From: Paulinella micropora
Taxonomy: Eukaryota > Cercozoa > Imbricatea > Euglyphida > Paulinellidae
Length of the DNA stretch: 64,000 nucleotides
Reading direction: 5' to 3'
Assembly (NCBI GenBank): GCA_019918135.1
Contig: WBZZ01001190.1
Location: 171,001 to 235,000 of the forward strand
Made by a program: the position numbers and the translations under genes. Positions 1 through 9,207 of the stretch are shown one piece after another. Below the pieces are notes generated by a model. It did no database searches, was not told the DNA's origin, and worked only from the letters and a program-made list of their open reading frames with translations. Every line of letters starts with the position of its first letter. The stretch's first letter is position 1.

Positions 1-258
1 TCTGAACCGCGGCACGAGTATGTCTGCGTCCCATTTTATTGCACATTGGAGAAGATAGCTATGCCAGTAGAAAACGGGGCTTATCCTTTGCTGCATTTCG
101 AGGTCCGCGCACCAAATCGCTGCTACCCTATGCACTACCTCACTGCTGCCTTCAAGGTAGCTTTTCACCACCTCTAACACGGCAGCGAAGGGCAGCCAGC
201 CAAACCCATAATTCTCTACGGAGCCTAGGTTCCCGCACCAACCACAGTAGAATGACAT
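1..258 (-). CDS. Partial ORF open at the left window edge, unknown protein
   Basis: On the minus strand, the frame of the neighbouring kinase-like gene reopens after that gene's TAA (325-327) and stays open to base 1, about 105 codons. The first ATG is at 258. The conceptual product is protein-like, with several Cys, Trp and aromatic residues and no low complexity, so coding is plausible. It has no stop inside the window, so it is partial. It could be a separate gene or the remainder of the upstream gene after a nonsense change; the AT-rich stretch at 320-335 looks more like a gene boundary. No family was recognised. Confidence 0.4.
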   Translation of the reverse strand, partial: MSFYCGWCGNLGSVENYGFGWLPFAAVLEVVKSYLEGSSEVVHRVAAIWCADLEMQQRISPVFYWHSYLLQCAIKWDADILVPRFR

Positions 259-324
259 CGCATTCAGGAAGCCGACGACTTGTTTCACCTTGGGCAGGAT
301 TTGCACAGAGCACAAAAGCTTATA

Positions 325-1329
325 TTAATAATCATTTTTGGAACTACTAGCAGCATCAACCGACTCGGCGGGGGCTAACTCAACAAAGAGCATCCGGCTG
401 TTGTCAAAGTCGATCGCACGCAGTGCCTGCTTGTTTAACAGGTATACGTAGTTGTGTGTAGCTGAATCAATGGCCACCAAGCGGTTTTCGTTCATCACTC
501 TAAGCTCGCTGCCGGCGTCTCGGACAATGGCAGAGTAAATAACCTGCTTTTTTTGTTGCATGACTGCCGGCGAATTCAGGGGCTGACCGGCCATGGGCAT
601 GCACATCCAGAAACTGTCAGCCCCACGAGGCCTCGCAGTGGTCCGAAACGCACGCAAAACCGTGGGGACGATGCCGCCTGTTTTTTTGTGCAAGTATAAT
701 TGCATGGCCACCTCCAGGAACACGTTGTCGACCTCCTGTGCCCCCTTAAGATCACCATCTATCGTACTGTCGACTTTCTTGAATACCAGACACTTGTTCC
801 AGATGATAACATCGGCTCTGCCTTGTTGAGCCCAAACACGACCCGCCTTCACCAGATCCTGGAACTCCGAGTCTTTACATGTCGCAATCTTGCAGGGCTC
901 CTCCCACCAAGTTTCTGGCTGTGACTCCAGCTTCATGTTGTTGGAGTAGATTTCTTCGTCGTCTTTGCCAGGGGTCGTGTGTACTCGGTCAGTGAGCACC
1001 TCCGGAACACTGAAATCTTCCTCACATTTCAGGCACTTTTCTAGCTCGGCCAAGATTTTTTTAGCAGCATCTATCTGTTCCTTGGCAAGGTCTTCGAAGA
1101 ACTCGTCCAAGATCTTTGGCGGTTCTTTTACAAACACAGGCAGCCCCGCCGGCCAGAGCTCTTTCGAACGTCGTGAATGGAAATCCTTGGCATGATTTCG
1201 CTGCACCAATCTGTGAGCTACAACGCAATTATCCTTGTGAACTTTAACTTCTCCCTCCGGCATCGTCCGGTCGTGTGTCCCCCCGATCGATTCGTTGTTT
1301 AATATCCTAGCCATCAAGAGGGAGGACAT
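325..1329 (-). CDS. Protein-kinase-like fold protein, minimal, lacking most of the C-lobe
   Basis: The product is 334 aa from the ATG at 1329. The same frame runs upstream to 1428 but encodes only Gly/Pro-rich residues from the intergenic G/C tract, so a start at 1329 (or 1314) is preferred. Near the C terminus is a typical kinase catalytic loop, D-x4-N (IDSATHN, about residues 287-293). It is followed 19 residues after the catalytic Asp by IDFD, in the place of DFG. A VFKK strand with a possible lysine, a helix with Glu (FLEVAMQL) and a hinge-like MCMPMAGQPL precede it in the right order. The protein ends about 28 residues after DFD, so an activation segment and C-lobe helices are missing; small-molecule or lipopolysaccharide kinase-type folds are alternatives. 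It is divergently arranged with the glycoprotein gene at 1476. Confidence 0.55.
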   Translation of the reverse strand: MSSLLMARILNNESIGGTHDRTMPEGEVKVHKDNCVVAHRLVQRNHAKDFHSRRSKELWPAGLPVFVKEPPKILDEFFEDLAKEQIDAAKKILAELEKCLKCEEDFSVPEVLTDRVHTTPGKDDEEIYSNNMKLESQPETWWEEPCKIATCKDSEFQDLVKAGRVWAQQGRADVIIWNKCLVFKKVDSTIDGDLKGAQEVDNVFLEVAMQLYLHKKTGGIVPTVLRAFRTTARPRGADSFWMCMPMAGQPLNSPAVMQQKKQVIYSAIVRDAGSELRVMNENRLVAIDSATHNYVYLLNKQALRAIDFDNSRMLFVELAPAESVDAASSSKNDY

Positions 1330-1334
1330 TGCAG

Positions 1335-1420
1335 GAGGAGGAGGGGGGGGGGGGGAGAGAGAGACCCTCCCCCCCCCCCTGTCTCTCTCTCCTCTCGACC
1401 CCCCCCCCCCGCCAGCCCCC
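1335..1420. repeat. Intergenic G-run/C-run tract
   Basis: A G run of about 14 is followed by purine/pyrimidine alternation and long C and CT runs. It lies between the divergent genes starting at 1329 (minus) and 1476 (plus). Tracts of this design recur at most intergenic gaps in the viral part of the window (for example 2491, 22185, 26226, 34768, 38165, 39642, 47265). Confidence 0.7.
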
Positions 1421-1459
1421 TTGCACAATGCGCGCGGGGGTTTGAAGTTTCCTGCCTTT

Positions 1460-1467
1460 TATAAAAG
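1460..1467 (+). promoter_or_regulatory. TATA box (TATAAAAG)
   Basis: A perfect TATAAAAG starts only 16 nt before the ATG at 1476. The same octamer lies on the minus strand before the 10874-11533 gene at a similar distance. This close spacing would imply a very short leader or use of a downstream ATG. Confidence 0.6.
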
Positions 1468-1475
1468 AAAGCGGC

Positions 1476-2410
1476 ATGCCCCCGGTGGCGCAGGCGTTGT
1501 TGTTGGTGCTGGTGCTGTCGTGTGTTGGCGTCAGTGGCGTTGTGGACGGCATCGGACTGACCAAGACGCTGAGCAGCGGCCAAGAAGTCGTCTACGAGCA
1601 CAGCAAGGACGTACAAAAAGCCTGCTTCTACCACGAGACACTAATCCTGAGCGAGCTCAATCTAGCCTGCGCCAATGATTGCAGGCTGGATCTGACAGCG
1701 TACCCAGCCGGTAAAAACTCGGCGCCCAATGTGGACCTGACGTTTCAAGACATAAGCAGGCTGTCCCTGGAGGGTTTGGAGCAGGTCATTGTAGAGGGTG
1801 CAACGGTAAGCATCATCAAGTGCAGAGCCGGCGCTGGCCCTGGTCCTCCAGGGACAGCCTGCAACGTCACGGCTTCGTTCAGCTATAGGTGCCGCGAAAA
1901 CCCGAGCTATTGCGGAGGCCCCATCGAGCCCTCGGCCGACGGGTCCTCGGGATTTATGTATGTTAACGCGGGGAGGCTTCTACTATCCACGTGAATTACG
2001 AGCGCTGCAAGCACACAGACAGGATTTTCTATGTTACGGTGCGGGCCAACAACACGACACCGAGTCAGCACGAGGGGGATAAATTTCAAGTTACCAGCAG
2101 TTTTGGAAGAGAAATCAGCGAAGGCACAACAAATGCCCTCGCGGCTTTAAGCAACGACAACCTCGCGGAACCTCCCCCCTGCTTTTCCTTTTCCGGAAGC
2201 CGGGGCTATCCCGAGGTCCTGGAGTCCGGTACCCTGCATGTCAAGGTCAAGTGCGTAAGCACGGCGTCGCGCGAGGATGAAAAGTGTACGCTCGGCTATA
2301 CGGTGGGACAAATATGCGCTGCCAACGCCGCCGGAGGCTCCTCCTCCCTCGGGAGGGACGCTGCGTTCATCCTAGCGCTTCTCCAGCTAGGGCTGCTTTT
2401 CCTGGCATGA
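1476..2410 (+). CDS. Secreted or GPI-anchored surface glycoprotein (frameshifted)
   Basis: The start at 1476 gives an N-terminal signal peptide (Leu/Val-rich, residues about 5-22), then a Cys-containing ectodomain with several N-glycosylation sequons. The frame closes at 1992-1994. A second frame carries the rest from about 1967 to TGA 2408-2410. A one-base slip in the GGGG run at 1970-1973 would join them into about 310 residues with even composition. The C terminus is a small-residue patch followed by about 16 hydrophobic residues and no cytoplasmic tail, which is the layout of a GPI-attachment signal. No named family was recognised. The role is probably cell-surface or virion-envelope, by inference from topology only. 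Confidence 0.65.
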
Positions 2411-2490
2411 CCTGCAGGCCTCGGCGGCGCCGCCATAGCCGAGGCTTGGCTTCATTAAAAAAAGATTTGGCATGACTCTGACTCTGATTC

Positions 2491-2522
2491 GGGGGGGGGG
2501 GGGGGTGCACCCCCCCCTCCCT
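2491..2522. repeat. G-run/TGCA/C-run hairpin
   Basis: About 15 G, then TGCA, then 8 C and a CT-rich tail, able to form a stem. It lies downstream of the glycoprotein gene and upstream of the DUF1152-like gene, so it could be a terminator or an insulator. It is one of the recurrent intergenic tracts. Confidence 0.6.
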
Positions 2523-2654
2523 CTTCTGCTAAGTGTTTTTTGTTAACCTCCCGGCGGGTTTTGCACCCCCGCCTAGTGTTCATTCACTATTCTCTTTTGT
2601 AAAAGAAAAACAAGAGTATCTCGTTTCGAGGAGGAAAAGCTGCGTGATACAGGT

Positions 2655-4243
2655 ATGGCGCAAGAGCAACCATCAGAAGATTGCGACAAGTGTCACAAAA
2701 GATTAGACGTAGTGAAAACGTTGGAGAAGTTCGTTCCCTACATCAATCCGCAGACTGGGTTCAGCCCGGGAGAAGCGCCCAAGAAACACGCGATCATAGG
2801 GGCGGGGGGAGGGGGCGACTTCCACGGGGCCCTGCTACGCGCCGTGATTGGCTGCTTCCAGTCTAAGCAAGAGGATGATGCGAACAAGCATACATGGATA
2901 ACCTTGACGGCGGGGTACACTGCTGAACAGTACATAAAAAATATGAAAGCTGGCTCGGAAGAGAGGATGCCTCTGACTGAGACTGACGCAAAGAAATGGC
3001 TCGAGAATCTCAGAGCTCAGAGTGACTGAAAGACGACGGACATGTATGCGCCCTTCCAGATCAAGCCGAAATCTCGTGCCGAGATAAAGGGTCTGATTTC
3101 TACAGAGTTCAAGAGCATGGTGCCGCAGGGGAAGGAACTCTCCGATCAGATGAAGAATTCATCCTTTGCGTATGGCTCCCTGATGCAGGAGTCGATTGTC
3201 CTGAGCGAAGCTCAGAAAGAGCTTGGAGAAGCAAAGCTTGATATTCCAGAAGCATGGATGTTTCCCTCCACCAAGGTGTACGGCGGTGATGAGTACAAAG
3301 GCATGGTCCAAGGGCTGGCTGATTTTTTAGCCGCCAAGTTTGGCGAAGCTGAAGATTTCGATGTTACAGTACTTGATGTTGGAGGGGATATTCTGCAGGA
3401 CGGCAGGAACGAGCGGGATGTGTGTGTTTGAAAGCCTTTCAGGAAATATACGCCCAAAAAACGCTGAAGGGCTTGAAGGGCTTCAGGCTGCTGCGAGTAG
3501 AAGTGTATGGCCCTGGCTGCGACATGCACGCGTCCCGGCTAAGCGAGGCTAAGGCTGAGCTCGAAAGCTTTGTGCAGAAAAATAAAGGTGCTTTTAAACG
3601 CGAGAGCGCATCCCTGGCACGTGTTTTTGCTCGGGGCGTGGCGGAGTTTGGTTTTATGGCAGACATGCGAGAGCCAGGCAGAGCCAACGACTGCTTTGCT
3701 CGAGCCGTTGAAAATTACAAACAGGTACAGTCCAAGAAAGCCAAAATGTTGCCTGACAAAGCTCGTGCGCTGACATTGACGTACGTCAACAATTATCTAC
3801 TGAAGCGTCACGATGCTAAGCCCCGCGCTGCCAAGGCCGACGGTGACGGTGCCCAGGCCGGAGATGCTAAGAACGTAAAGACCAAGGCAGACAATGTCAG
3901 GGAGGAAGTAGAAAACGACGAAACGGGCAACAATATATTGCGGCAACTGAGTAGATGCTACGTCTTCGACTTTGGAGGAGGCCGCCAGGAGATCACCGCG
4001 GATACAAGGAAGAAACTTTTTCCTTTATTCAATGAACAGAATCAGCCCTACTGGGCTGGAAACCGTGGCATAAAGCACTATGTCTCAAGAGAAGAATTCT
4101 ATGAGTTGTTCCCAACACAGGAAGACTTTGATCTCACAGCGGCGTCGGTACGTACGGCCGCTGTGAGATCAAGTGTGCCACAATACAACGAGGTGCGTTG
4201 CGATGCACTGTACAGGCCTCCTTACCGTATTGACGTCGTGTAG
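2655..4243 (+). CDS. DUF1152-like protein, interrupted by an in-frame TGA and a frameshift
   Basis: The reading frame is open from 2655 to TGA 3027-3029, continues in the same frame from 3030 to 3431, then shifts frame inside the TGTGTGTG repeat near 3420 and runs to TAG at 4243. The joined product is about 530 aa. The N-terminal part has a glycine-rich GAGGGGDFHGA motif. The middle has LDVGGDIL and then VYGPGCDM. This trio (GGGGD, DVGGD, GPGCD) is how I remember the DUF1152 family of bacteria and archaea, whose function is unknown. The middle block is clearly paralogous to the 36589-38022 protein. A Lys/Ala/Asp-rich linker follows at about 3810-3930. The last 100 residues are unplaced. It may be a decaying gene or contain sequence errors. 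Confidence 0.6.
4128..4172. repeat. Perfect inverted repeat, 16-nt arms, 13-nt loop
   Basis: Positions 4128-4143 are the exact reverse complement of 4157-4172, with a loop containing GGTACGTAC. It lies within the last 40 codons of the DUF1152-like gene, just before its poly-T/AATAAA end. It could act as an RNA hairpin in 3' end formation or mark a former insertion. Confidence 0.8.
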
Positions 4244-4266
4244 TTTTTTTTTTTTTTTTTTAATGT

Positions 4267-4273
4267 AATAAAA
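4267..4273 (+). terminator. Polyadenylation signal AATAAA after the DUF1152-like gene
   Basis: An AATAAAA lies 24 nt after the TAG at 4243, behind an 18-nt T run. The convergent receptor gene ends at 4290 on the other strand, so the two 3' ends nearly touch. Confidence 0.55.
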
Positions 4274-4289
4274 ACAAGTTTAGCCCGAA

Positions 4290-6878
4290 CTATGAATCTT
4301 GCCCGGCGCAGACGCCGGCGGAGGCCAGGGGGGCGAGAGTGCCGTGGCTGTGGGAGCGGAACAGGCGGCGGTGGTGGGGAGGTTCAGGACCCGCGGCGGG
4401 CTGGCTGTGGCGCAGCAGAGCTCGGGGGGGCGAGCCCGGGGTGGGCGCCGTCCGGCTCTCGAAGTGCAGGCCGAAACCCAAGTGCACGGGCTTCTCGTCA
4501 CCCGCCACATCAGAGTCGGCAAGGACCTCGATCCTAGGCCCATCATCAGAGCTCGAGTCGTTGGAGTAGATGGACCCCGGCTCAGTCATCGTCCCAAGGG
4601 GGTCGCGTCCCAAGTGGGGAGAAAGAGGGAAGGGTGGTGGTGGTGGTGGTGGTGGTGGCGCGGCGTCGCTGCGCCGCGCCGTCCTGGCCGCCGCGAGCGC
4701 TGGGAGACGGCGGTGGCGCGCCGTCTTGGGTGGCAAGGGGGAGACTGCGGCGGCACTCTTGTAGATCTTGAGGAACTTGGGGCCGTACAGCACGGCGACG
4801 GGGGTAAGCCCGCCGAGCCAGAGTGCGAAGGCGCGTACGACCAGGCGCGTCCGCGTCTGGGTGGGGGCGAGCATGAAGTCGACGCCGAGGCCGATCAGGC
4901 CCAAGAAAAGGGTATTGTACAGCAGCCAAGCAATGAGCTGGCTCTCGTTGAAGGTGGTGGGCAGGTGCCGCACGCGGTAGGCTAGGAGGCTCTGGCCCAG
5001 CAGAAGCAGAAAGTACGAGGCAAAGATCAGCGGCAGGAAGACGCGCGAGACGGAGCAGGAGGGCAGCCAGGTGAGGAAGCCGTCCGCGCCGGAGTTGGAG
5101 ACGTCCACGGCAGTGTAGACCGAAGGTTCGAGCGCAAAAAAGATGCAGAGCAACAGGGCACTGATCGACACAAAGACGGCGTCGATCGGCGCCACCCGGG
5201 TGTTGGTGAAGCGTATGACCTGCGGCACTTTCTGCCCGTCCTCCAGCACGCGGAAGATGGCCCAGAGCCGGTAGGTCTTGGCAAAGAGCGTGCCAAACAC
5301 GGTCGAGGCGGCAAGGCAGGGCAGCCACCAACGCAGGGCGCACACCGGGCTCTCGGGTGCCGGCGCCAGTGCGAACAAGACGGTCGAGGCGCAGAGGACG
5401 CCGCACGCCGCGATCAGCACCAGACTGAACTGGAAACTGGAGGCCCGAATGAGCTTGTGCCTGCGGAACCGGATCACCAGCGCCAGGGCCAGCGCGCACA
5501 GGCCGGCGGCCAGCGTGCTCAGCGCAAAGACCGCCGTCCGTAGCGGCGCGGGCGGCTGCAGCAGGCGCGAATACGGGGTGCAAACGCTGGCGCCCGGCAG
5601 GAGCGCGCGTGTGCCAAAAGGGCAGAGACCGCAGGCCGCCGCGCCCGCCGCGGGCGCGGCCCTGCCCGCCGGGCATGACAGGCAGGCCGACAGCGAGTCC
5701 GGCTCGCTGGCGGCGCCTGTCGCGCCGTCGGGGCTGTACGTGCCCGGCGGGCAGGGCACGCAGACTGACAGCCCCCGGCCCTGGCCGCGGGTGGGCACAA
5801 GGGCGCCCGACTCGGCCGAGCGGAAATGGTCCAGCAACCGCCAGCGCCCGGGGCCGCAGAGCGCCGCGGGCCCGATCAGCCCCAGTTGCTGCCAGACCTC
5901 TAGCTCCGCGTCGTCGCCGTGCTGTCCGTACTCACAGAAACCGGCGTGCCCACCCGCGAGCGAGGCTTCGTCCGTCTCCAGGAGGCCTAACAGGGCCGTG
6001 CGCACCAAGCCTGCTATCGCCTCAGGCACGTGTGGCAGCGCGGCCAGACTCCACTCACGGTAGCGCCAGGGGGTGGAAACCTCCCGCCCGAGCTCGGCCA
6101 GGAAGGCCGAGTCCGCCCCGGGGTTCAGATTGTACGTCCAACCTGCGCTGTCGCGCGCCGTCGTCTCTTCCCAGAGCGCCGAGGCCCTGACAAAGGCCAC
6201 GTCGCAGCTCCCGTTCCGCAGGCGGGCGAGCGCCTCCCCCTGGCCGGCCGGCGTCCAGACCACGCGGTCCTGGAAAACCTGCTCCACAGACAGGCCGCGC
6301 TGCCACAGCTCGTACTGCTGAATGTGGTAGCCTGCAAAGCTGTGCGGCCCAACGGCGCACAGCGTGAGCCCGCGCTGCCGTCGCGCCTCCTCCTCCGCCT
6401 CCTTCTCGCCACGCAAAGCCGCGAGATCCACCAGGTGTAGGTGCCGCTCCGCGTGGCGCAGGATCAAGCCGCCCGTCGAACTCGTCACTAACGGCTTGCC
6501 CTGGTACAACACGCTCGCGTGCCTGCGGTACAAAGTTACCAGCGGGCAGATCCCAGCCAGCAAGCGCCAATAAGGCACCTCCCCTCCTTCCAGGAACACA
6601 AAGTCCGGCCGTGGGTTTTCTGTTTCCACACCCCGCGCCAGCACCGCCTCGAGCGCCGCGTCGTCACCCATCAGATGCAGCTTGCTCGAGCACCCCAGCC
6701 GCCGTGTGTGCTCATTCAGGTACACTTCAAAGGTCGGTTCCCATTGCGCCCGCGTGGCGCCCCTGTCACCCCCGACCGCCGCCATCGCAATCAAAAACGT
6801 GCTGTTCGGAAGAAGACTGCAGCACTCGAGCGTCTCGTAGCCCCACCTAGGCTGCTGCCAGGCTTGGACCGCGCGCAT
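4290..6878 (-). CDS. Family C-type seven-transmembrane receptor with PhnD-like ligand-binding domain
   Basis: The product is 862 aa from the ATG at 6878 (a further in-frame ATG at 6944 is in AT-rich leader-like sequence). Residues about 30-330 resemble a periplasmic phosphate/phosphonate-binding (PhnD/ABC substrate-binding) domain. A Cys-rich block follows (CPPGTYSPDG..., CPAG, CPFGT), of the ephrin-receptor/GCC2-GCC3 type. Then come seven hydrophobic helices of the 7TM_3 class (GABA-B/glutamate type) with a typical KTYRLWAIF after TM3. The C-terminal tail is basic, contains poly-Thr/Pro repeats and is presumably cytoplasmic. The frame is intact over more than 2.5 kb. Such domain combinations occur in protist receptors, so capture from a host is likely. 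Ligand and G-protein coupling are unknown. Confidence 0.8.
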   Translation of the reverse strand: MRAVQAWQQPRWGYETLECCSLLPNSTFLIAMAAVGGDRGATRAQWEPTFEVYLNEHTRRLGCSSKLHLMGDDAALEAVLARGVETENPRPDFVFLEGGEVPYWRLLAGICPLVTLYRRHASVLYQGKPLVTSSTGGLILRHAERHLHLVDLAALRGEKEAEEEARRQRGLTLCAVGPHSFAGYHIQQYELWQRGLSVEQVFQDRVVWTPAGQGEALARLRNGSCDVAFVRASALWEETTARDSAGWTYNLNPGADSAFLAELGREVSTPWRYREWSLAALPHVPEAIAGLVRTALLGLLETDEASLAGGHAGFCEYGQHGDDAELEVWQQLGLIGPAALCGPGRWRLLDHFRSAESGALVPTRGQGRGLSVCVPCPPGTYSPDGATGAASEPDSLSACLSCPAGRAAPAAGAAACGLCPFGTRALLPGASVCTPYSRLLQPPAPLRTAVFALSTLAAGLCALALALVIRFRRHKLIRASSFQFSLVLIAACGVLCASTVLFALAPAPESPVCALRWWLPCLAASTVFGTLFAKTYRLWAIFRVLEDGQKVPQVIRFTNTRVAPIDAVFVSISALLLCIFFALEPSVYTAVDVSNSGADGFLTWLPSCSVSRVFLPLIFASYFLLLLGQSLLAYRVRHLPTTFNESQLIAWLLYNTLFLGLIGLGVDFMLAPTQTRTRLVVRAFALWLGGLTPVAVLYGPKFLKIYKSAAAVSPLPPKTARHRRLPALAAARTARRSDAAPPPPPPPPPFPLSPHLGRDPLGTMTEPGSIYSNDSSSDDGPRIEVLADSDVAGDEKPVHLGFGLHFESRTAPTPGSPPRALLRHSQPAAGPEPPHHRRLFRSHSHGTLAPLASAGVCAGQDS

Positions 6879-7129
6879 GGCCTCTTGCGATCCAACACCC
6901 CCAAATCTTTTTTTGAAATTAAAGAGACAAAAAAGAAAAAACAAAAAACCAAACAGACGCGACAGATTGGATGAGGGGAAGAAAGGAGAGGATGGAAAAG
7001 GGGGGGGGGAGAAGAAGGGGAGGGAGGAGCAGACAGTGCTCGGTCTCTCTTTTTTTTTTGCAGACTTGACTTTTATTGAACTAAATTGCCAACTTTTGCT
7101 TAGTGCGCGCCGCGCCTGAGCCGGCCGGC

Positions 7130-7474
7130 TCAGGGCTCGGCGTTGTGATCAGGCGCAAAGACCGGGGGGATATTCCCGAAAATCGTCCGCAGCTCGTCCG
7201 TTCTCAGAAACTGCACGCTGTGTTGGCTGTCAATCAGGCACGCCCTGGGGTTGGATCCCCGGGGGTCAGGCTGGCGCGGTGCTCGTTGCCGGGGGGCGAG
7301 CCACAAGAGATAGTCCGCGCTGACCTGGCGGCAGATCTGCGCCATACTGCTCGGAGCCAGCCGCACAGGGACCAGCCGCGCAGTTTGCAAGGCCTCCCAT
7401 TTCTCTCCCTCAATCACCAAAACACGACCCCGGCAGAAAACTCCATGGCTCTCATGGTGATTGCACTTGGCCAT
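7130..7474 (-). CDS. Small unknown protein, 114 aa
   Basis: An ATG at 7474 follows directly after a purine/pyrimidine-rich intergenic tract shared with the divergent gene at 7642. The stop is TGA 7130-7132. A minus-strand AATAAA at 7072-7077 lies 53 nt downstream, which supports a real transcript. The product has Cys and His near the N terminus (KCNHHESHG, FC) and no membrane segment. No family was recognised. Confidence 0.5.
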   Translation of the reverse strand: MAKCNHHESHGVFCRGRVLVIEGEKWEALQTARLVPVRLAPSSMAQICRQVSADYLLWLAPRQRAPRQPDPRGSNPRACLIDSQHSVQFLRTDELRTIFGNIPPVFAPDHNAEP

Positions 7475-7615
7475 TCTGTAAAGAGAAAGAGGAAGGGAGG
7501 CGAGAGAGAGAGAGAGAGAGAGAGGTTGTGTGTGTTGTTGGGGGGGTGGGGGTGGGGAGGGAAGAGGCGGCTCCTTGCAGCCTCTTTCCCCCCCCCCTTC
7601 CCCTCCTCCGGCTTG

Positions 7616-7623
7616 TATAATAA
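7616..7623 (+). promoter_or_regulatory. TATA-like box (TATAATAA)
   Basis: It lies 26 nt before the ATG at 7642, just behind a C/CT-rich tract (7580-7610), the usual upstream arrangement in this window. Confidence 0.5.
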
Positions 7624-7641
7624 TCTAGTAGCTGGCGGCGC

Positions 7642-9207
7642 ATGCAGACAGCAAAAGAACGAGAGAGGAGGCTTGAGGAGGCCAAGGCAAGGCTGTACGA
7701 GCTCTTAGAAAAAAGACAAAAATTGTCGCACCCGCCGCCGGCACCGGGTGCGCTCGTCCTGCGAAACGCGCAACCGCCGGCGGATGCGGGTGCGCTCGTT
7801 CTGCGGGACGCGCAACCGTCGCCGGCGGCGGACGCGGGTGCGCTCGTTCTGCGGAACGCGCAACCGCCGCCGGCGGCGGACGCGGCGGGTGCGCTCGTCC
7901 TGCGGAACGCGCAACAACCACCAAACGAGTCAAGGTCTAAATCTGTGTCAATTATAGTGGGCTTGGCCGTCTTCGGCGGTTTCTGCTCCCGGGCTACGTA
8001 CGTGTATTACAATGGGCCGAATACGACCAAGACACTTGTTCAGCATCCGTTCGCTGGTACCCGCACGGTCTCCTGGGGAGAGGGGCTGAACAAATGGGTT
8101 TGCGGCCTGAAAACTGGGAGTTTTAAAGGATGCGAACTAAGCTACAGCCAGAAGGGCGAGAAGCTTTTAGACCGCAAAATGGCTGCGGAGGTGGTGAAGG
8201 GCAATGAAGCAGTGGCCGTCCTCCACTATTCCATTGCGGAACTTCTGTCGACGCAACTGTACGCGCGCGACAGCAAGGCTGCACTGGATGCTTACTTTAA
8301 ACAAAACAGCAAGGAGCGAGAAAACTTCGAGTTACGCCGAATGCAGCTCTTTGGCACTACTCACCCCAAGCCCCAAGGAAAGGAACAGCTGGGCTTGGTC
8401 ACTGATCTGTGGGCGGAGATTTCCAAGCTGCCTCGGGAGCCGCTGGAGCAGCCTAGCCCCGTGAAGCAACGCTTGAACGAGCCCCTGATAAAGAGCTTTG
8501 CACGCATCGTAGCCTACCCGGGGCTCTACCAGAGCCAAGCCTACAAGTACCCCCGCTTCAGCCCCGCTAGCAGTGAGGAACTGCGGACAAACTATTCCAA
8601 AGACGAAATCAACAACTTGTACACAATGGCTGCGCTCTACCACAAGTTTTTAGAAATCGACCCATACCTGATGCTTGCTGCTCAAAACATCTTTCTGGAG
8701 CCACGGACCATTACGTTCGAGTATTTGAACCGCTTCTGTGAGCTGGATGAAAGCCTCTGCATCCTCTTGATCCATACCAACAACGTGTTCGGCTATCCGG
8801 TTGCCAGAGAGCTACGGGAATTCTTCGAGACCAGCAGCTATGACCACGCCACGCGGGAGCTCCGCGAGCCCGCCCGGTTCCTGTCCCGCCGTGGACAGGA
8901 ACTCGCAATAGAAGACTGGCTGTTGCAGCAGCAGCAGCAGAGCGATGATGTGCAAGGCGCTCGAGCGCCTGGCGCCCGCCAGGCGCTCCAGCGCCTACAA
9001 GAAGTGGCGCGCGAGTGCAAACACATCGAGGAATACCAGTTATTTGATGCGGCCTGCCGCTTCTCGGCCGTGAGCCTGCACAACGAGTTTGTGCCCTTCG
9101 ATATGTTCAACTACCTGCTAGAAAACGTCTACCAAGGCGACACCGAGCCGCCCGTCTGGACACGCACGTACCACGCCCTGGGCCTCACCAAGCATAGCTC
9201 TCGCTGA
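7642..9207 (+). CDS. Large type II membrane protein, N-terminal half
   Basis: It starts with a charged coiled-coil (residues 1-30) and then four near-identical Ala/Pro-rich repeats containing GALVLRNAQ (about 35-93, nucleotides 7747-7915). One transmembrane helix follows at about 103-120 (IIVGLAVFGG). The remaining 400 residues are mainly helical, with a sequon just after the membrane. The topology suggests a cytoplasmic N terminus. The frame ends in TGA 9205-9207 but is open again immediately afterwards for another 527 codons without a nearby ATG. This half and the next entry are therefore probably one protein of about 1,048 residues. No family was recognised; a virion or membrane structural role is a guess. 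Confidence 0.65.
   Translation: MQTAKERERRLEEAKARLYELLEKRQKLSHPPPAPGALVLRNAQPPADAGALVLRDAQPSPAADAGALVLRNAQPPPAADAAGALVLRNAQQPPNESRSKSVSIIVGLAVFGGFCSRATYVYYNGPNTTKTLVQHPFAGTRTVSWGEGLNKWVCGLKTGSFKGCELSYSQKGEKLLDRKMAAEVVKGNEAVAVLHYSIAELLSTQLYARDSKAALDAYFKQNSKERENFELRRMQLFGTTHPKPQGKEQLGLVTDLWAEISKLPREPLEQPSPVKQRLNEPLIKSFARIVAYPGLYQSQAYKYPRFSPASSEELRTNYSKDEINNLYTMAALYHKFLEIDPYLMLAAQNIFLEPRTITFEYLNRFCELDESLCILLIHTNNVFGYPVARELREFFETSSYDHATRELREPARFLSRRGQELAIEDWLLQQQQQSDDVQGARAPGARQALQRLQEVARECKHIEEYQLFDAACRFSAVSLHNEFVPFDMFNYLLENVYQGDTEPPVWTRTYHALGLTKHSSR

Noticed and set aside
4299-6440. Long plus-strand ORFs antisense to the receptor gene
   Set aside because: High GC makes the opposite frames open; products are Arg/Pro/Gly-rich and the minus frame has clear domains.
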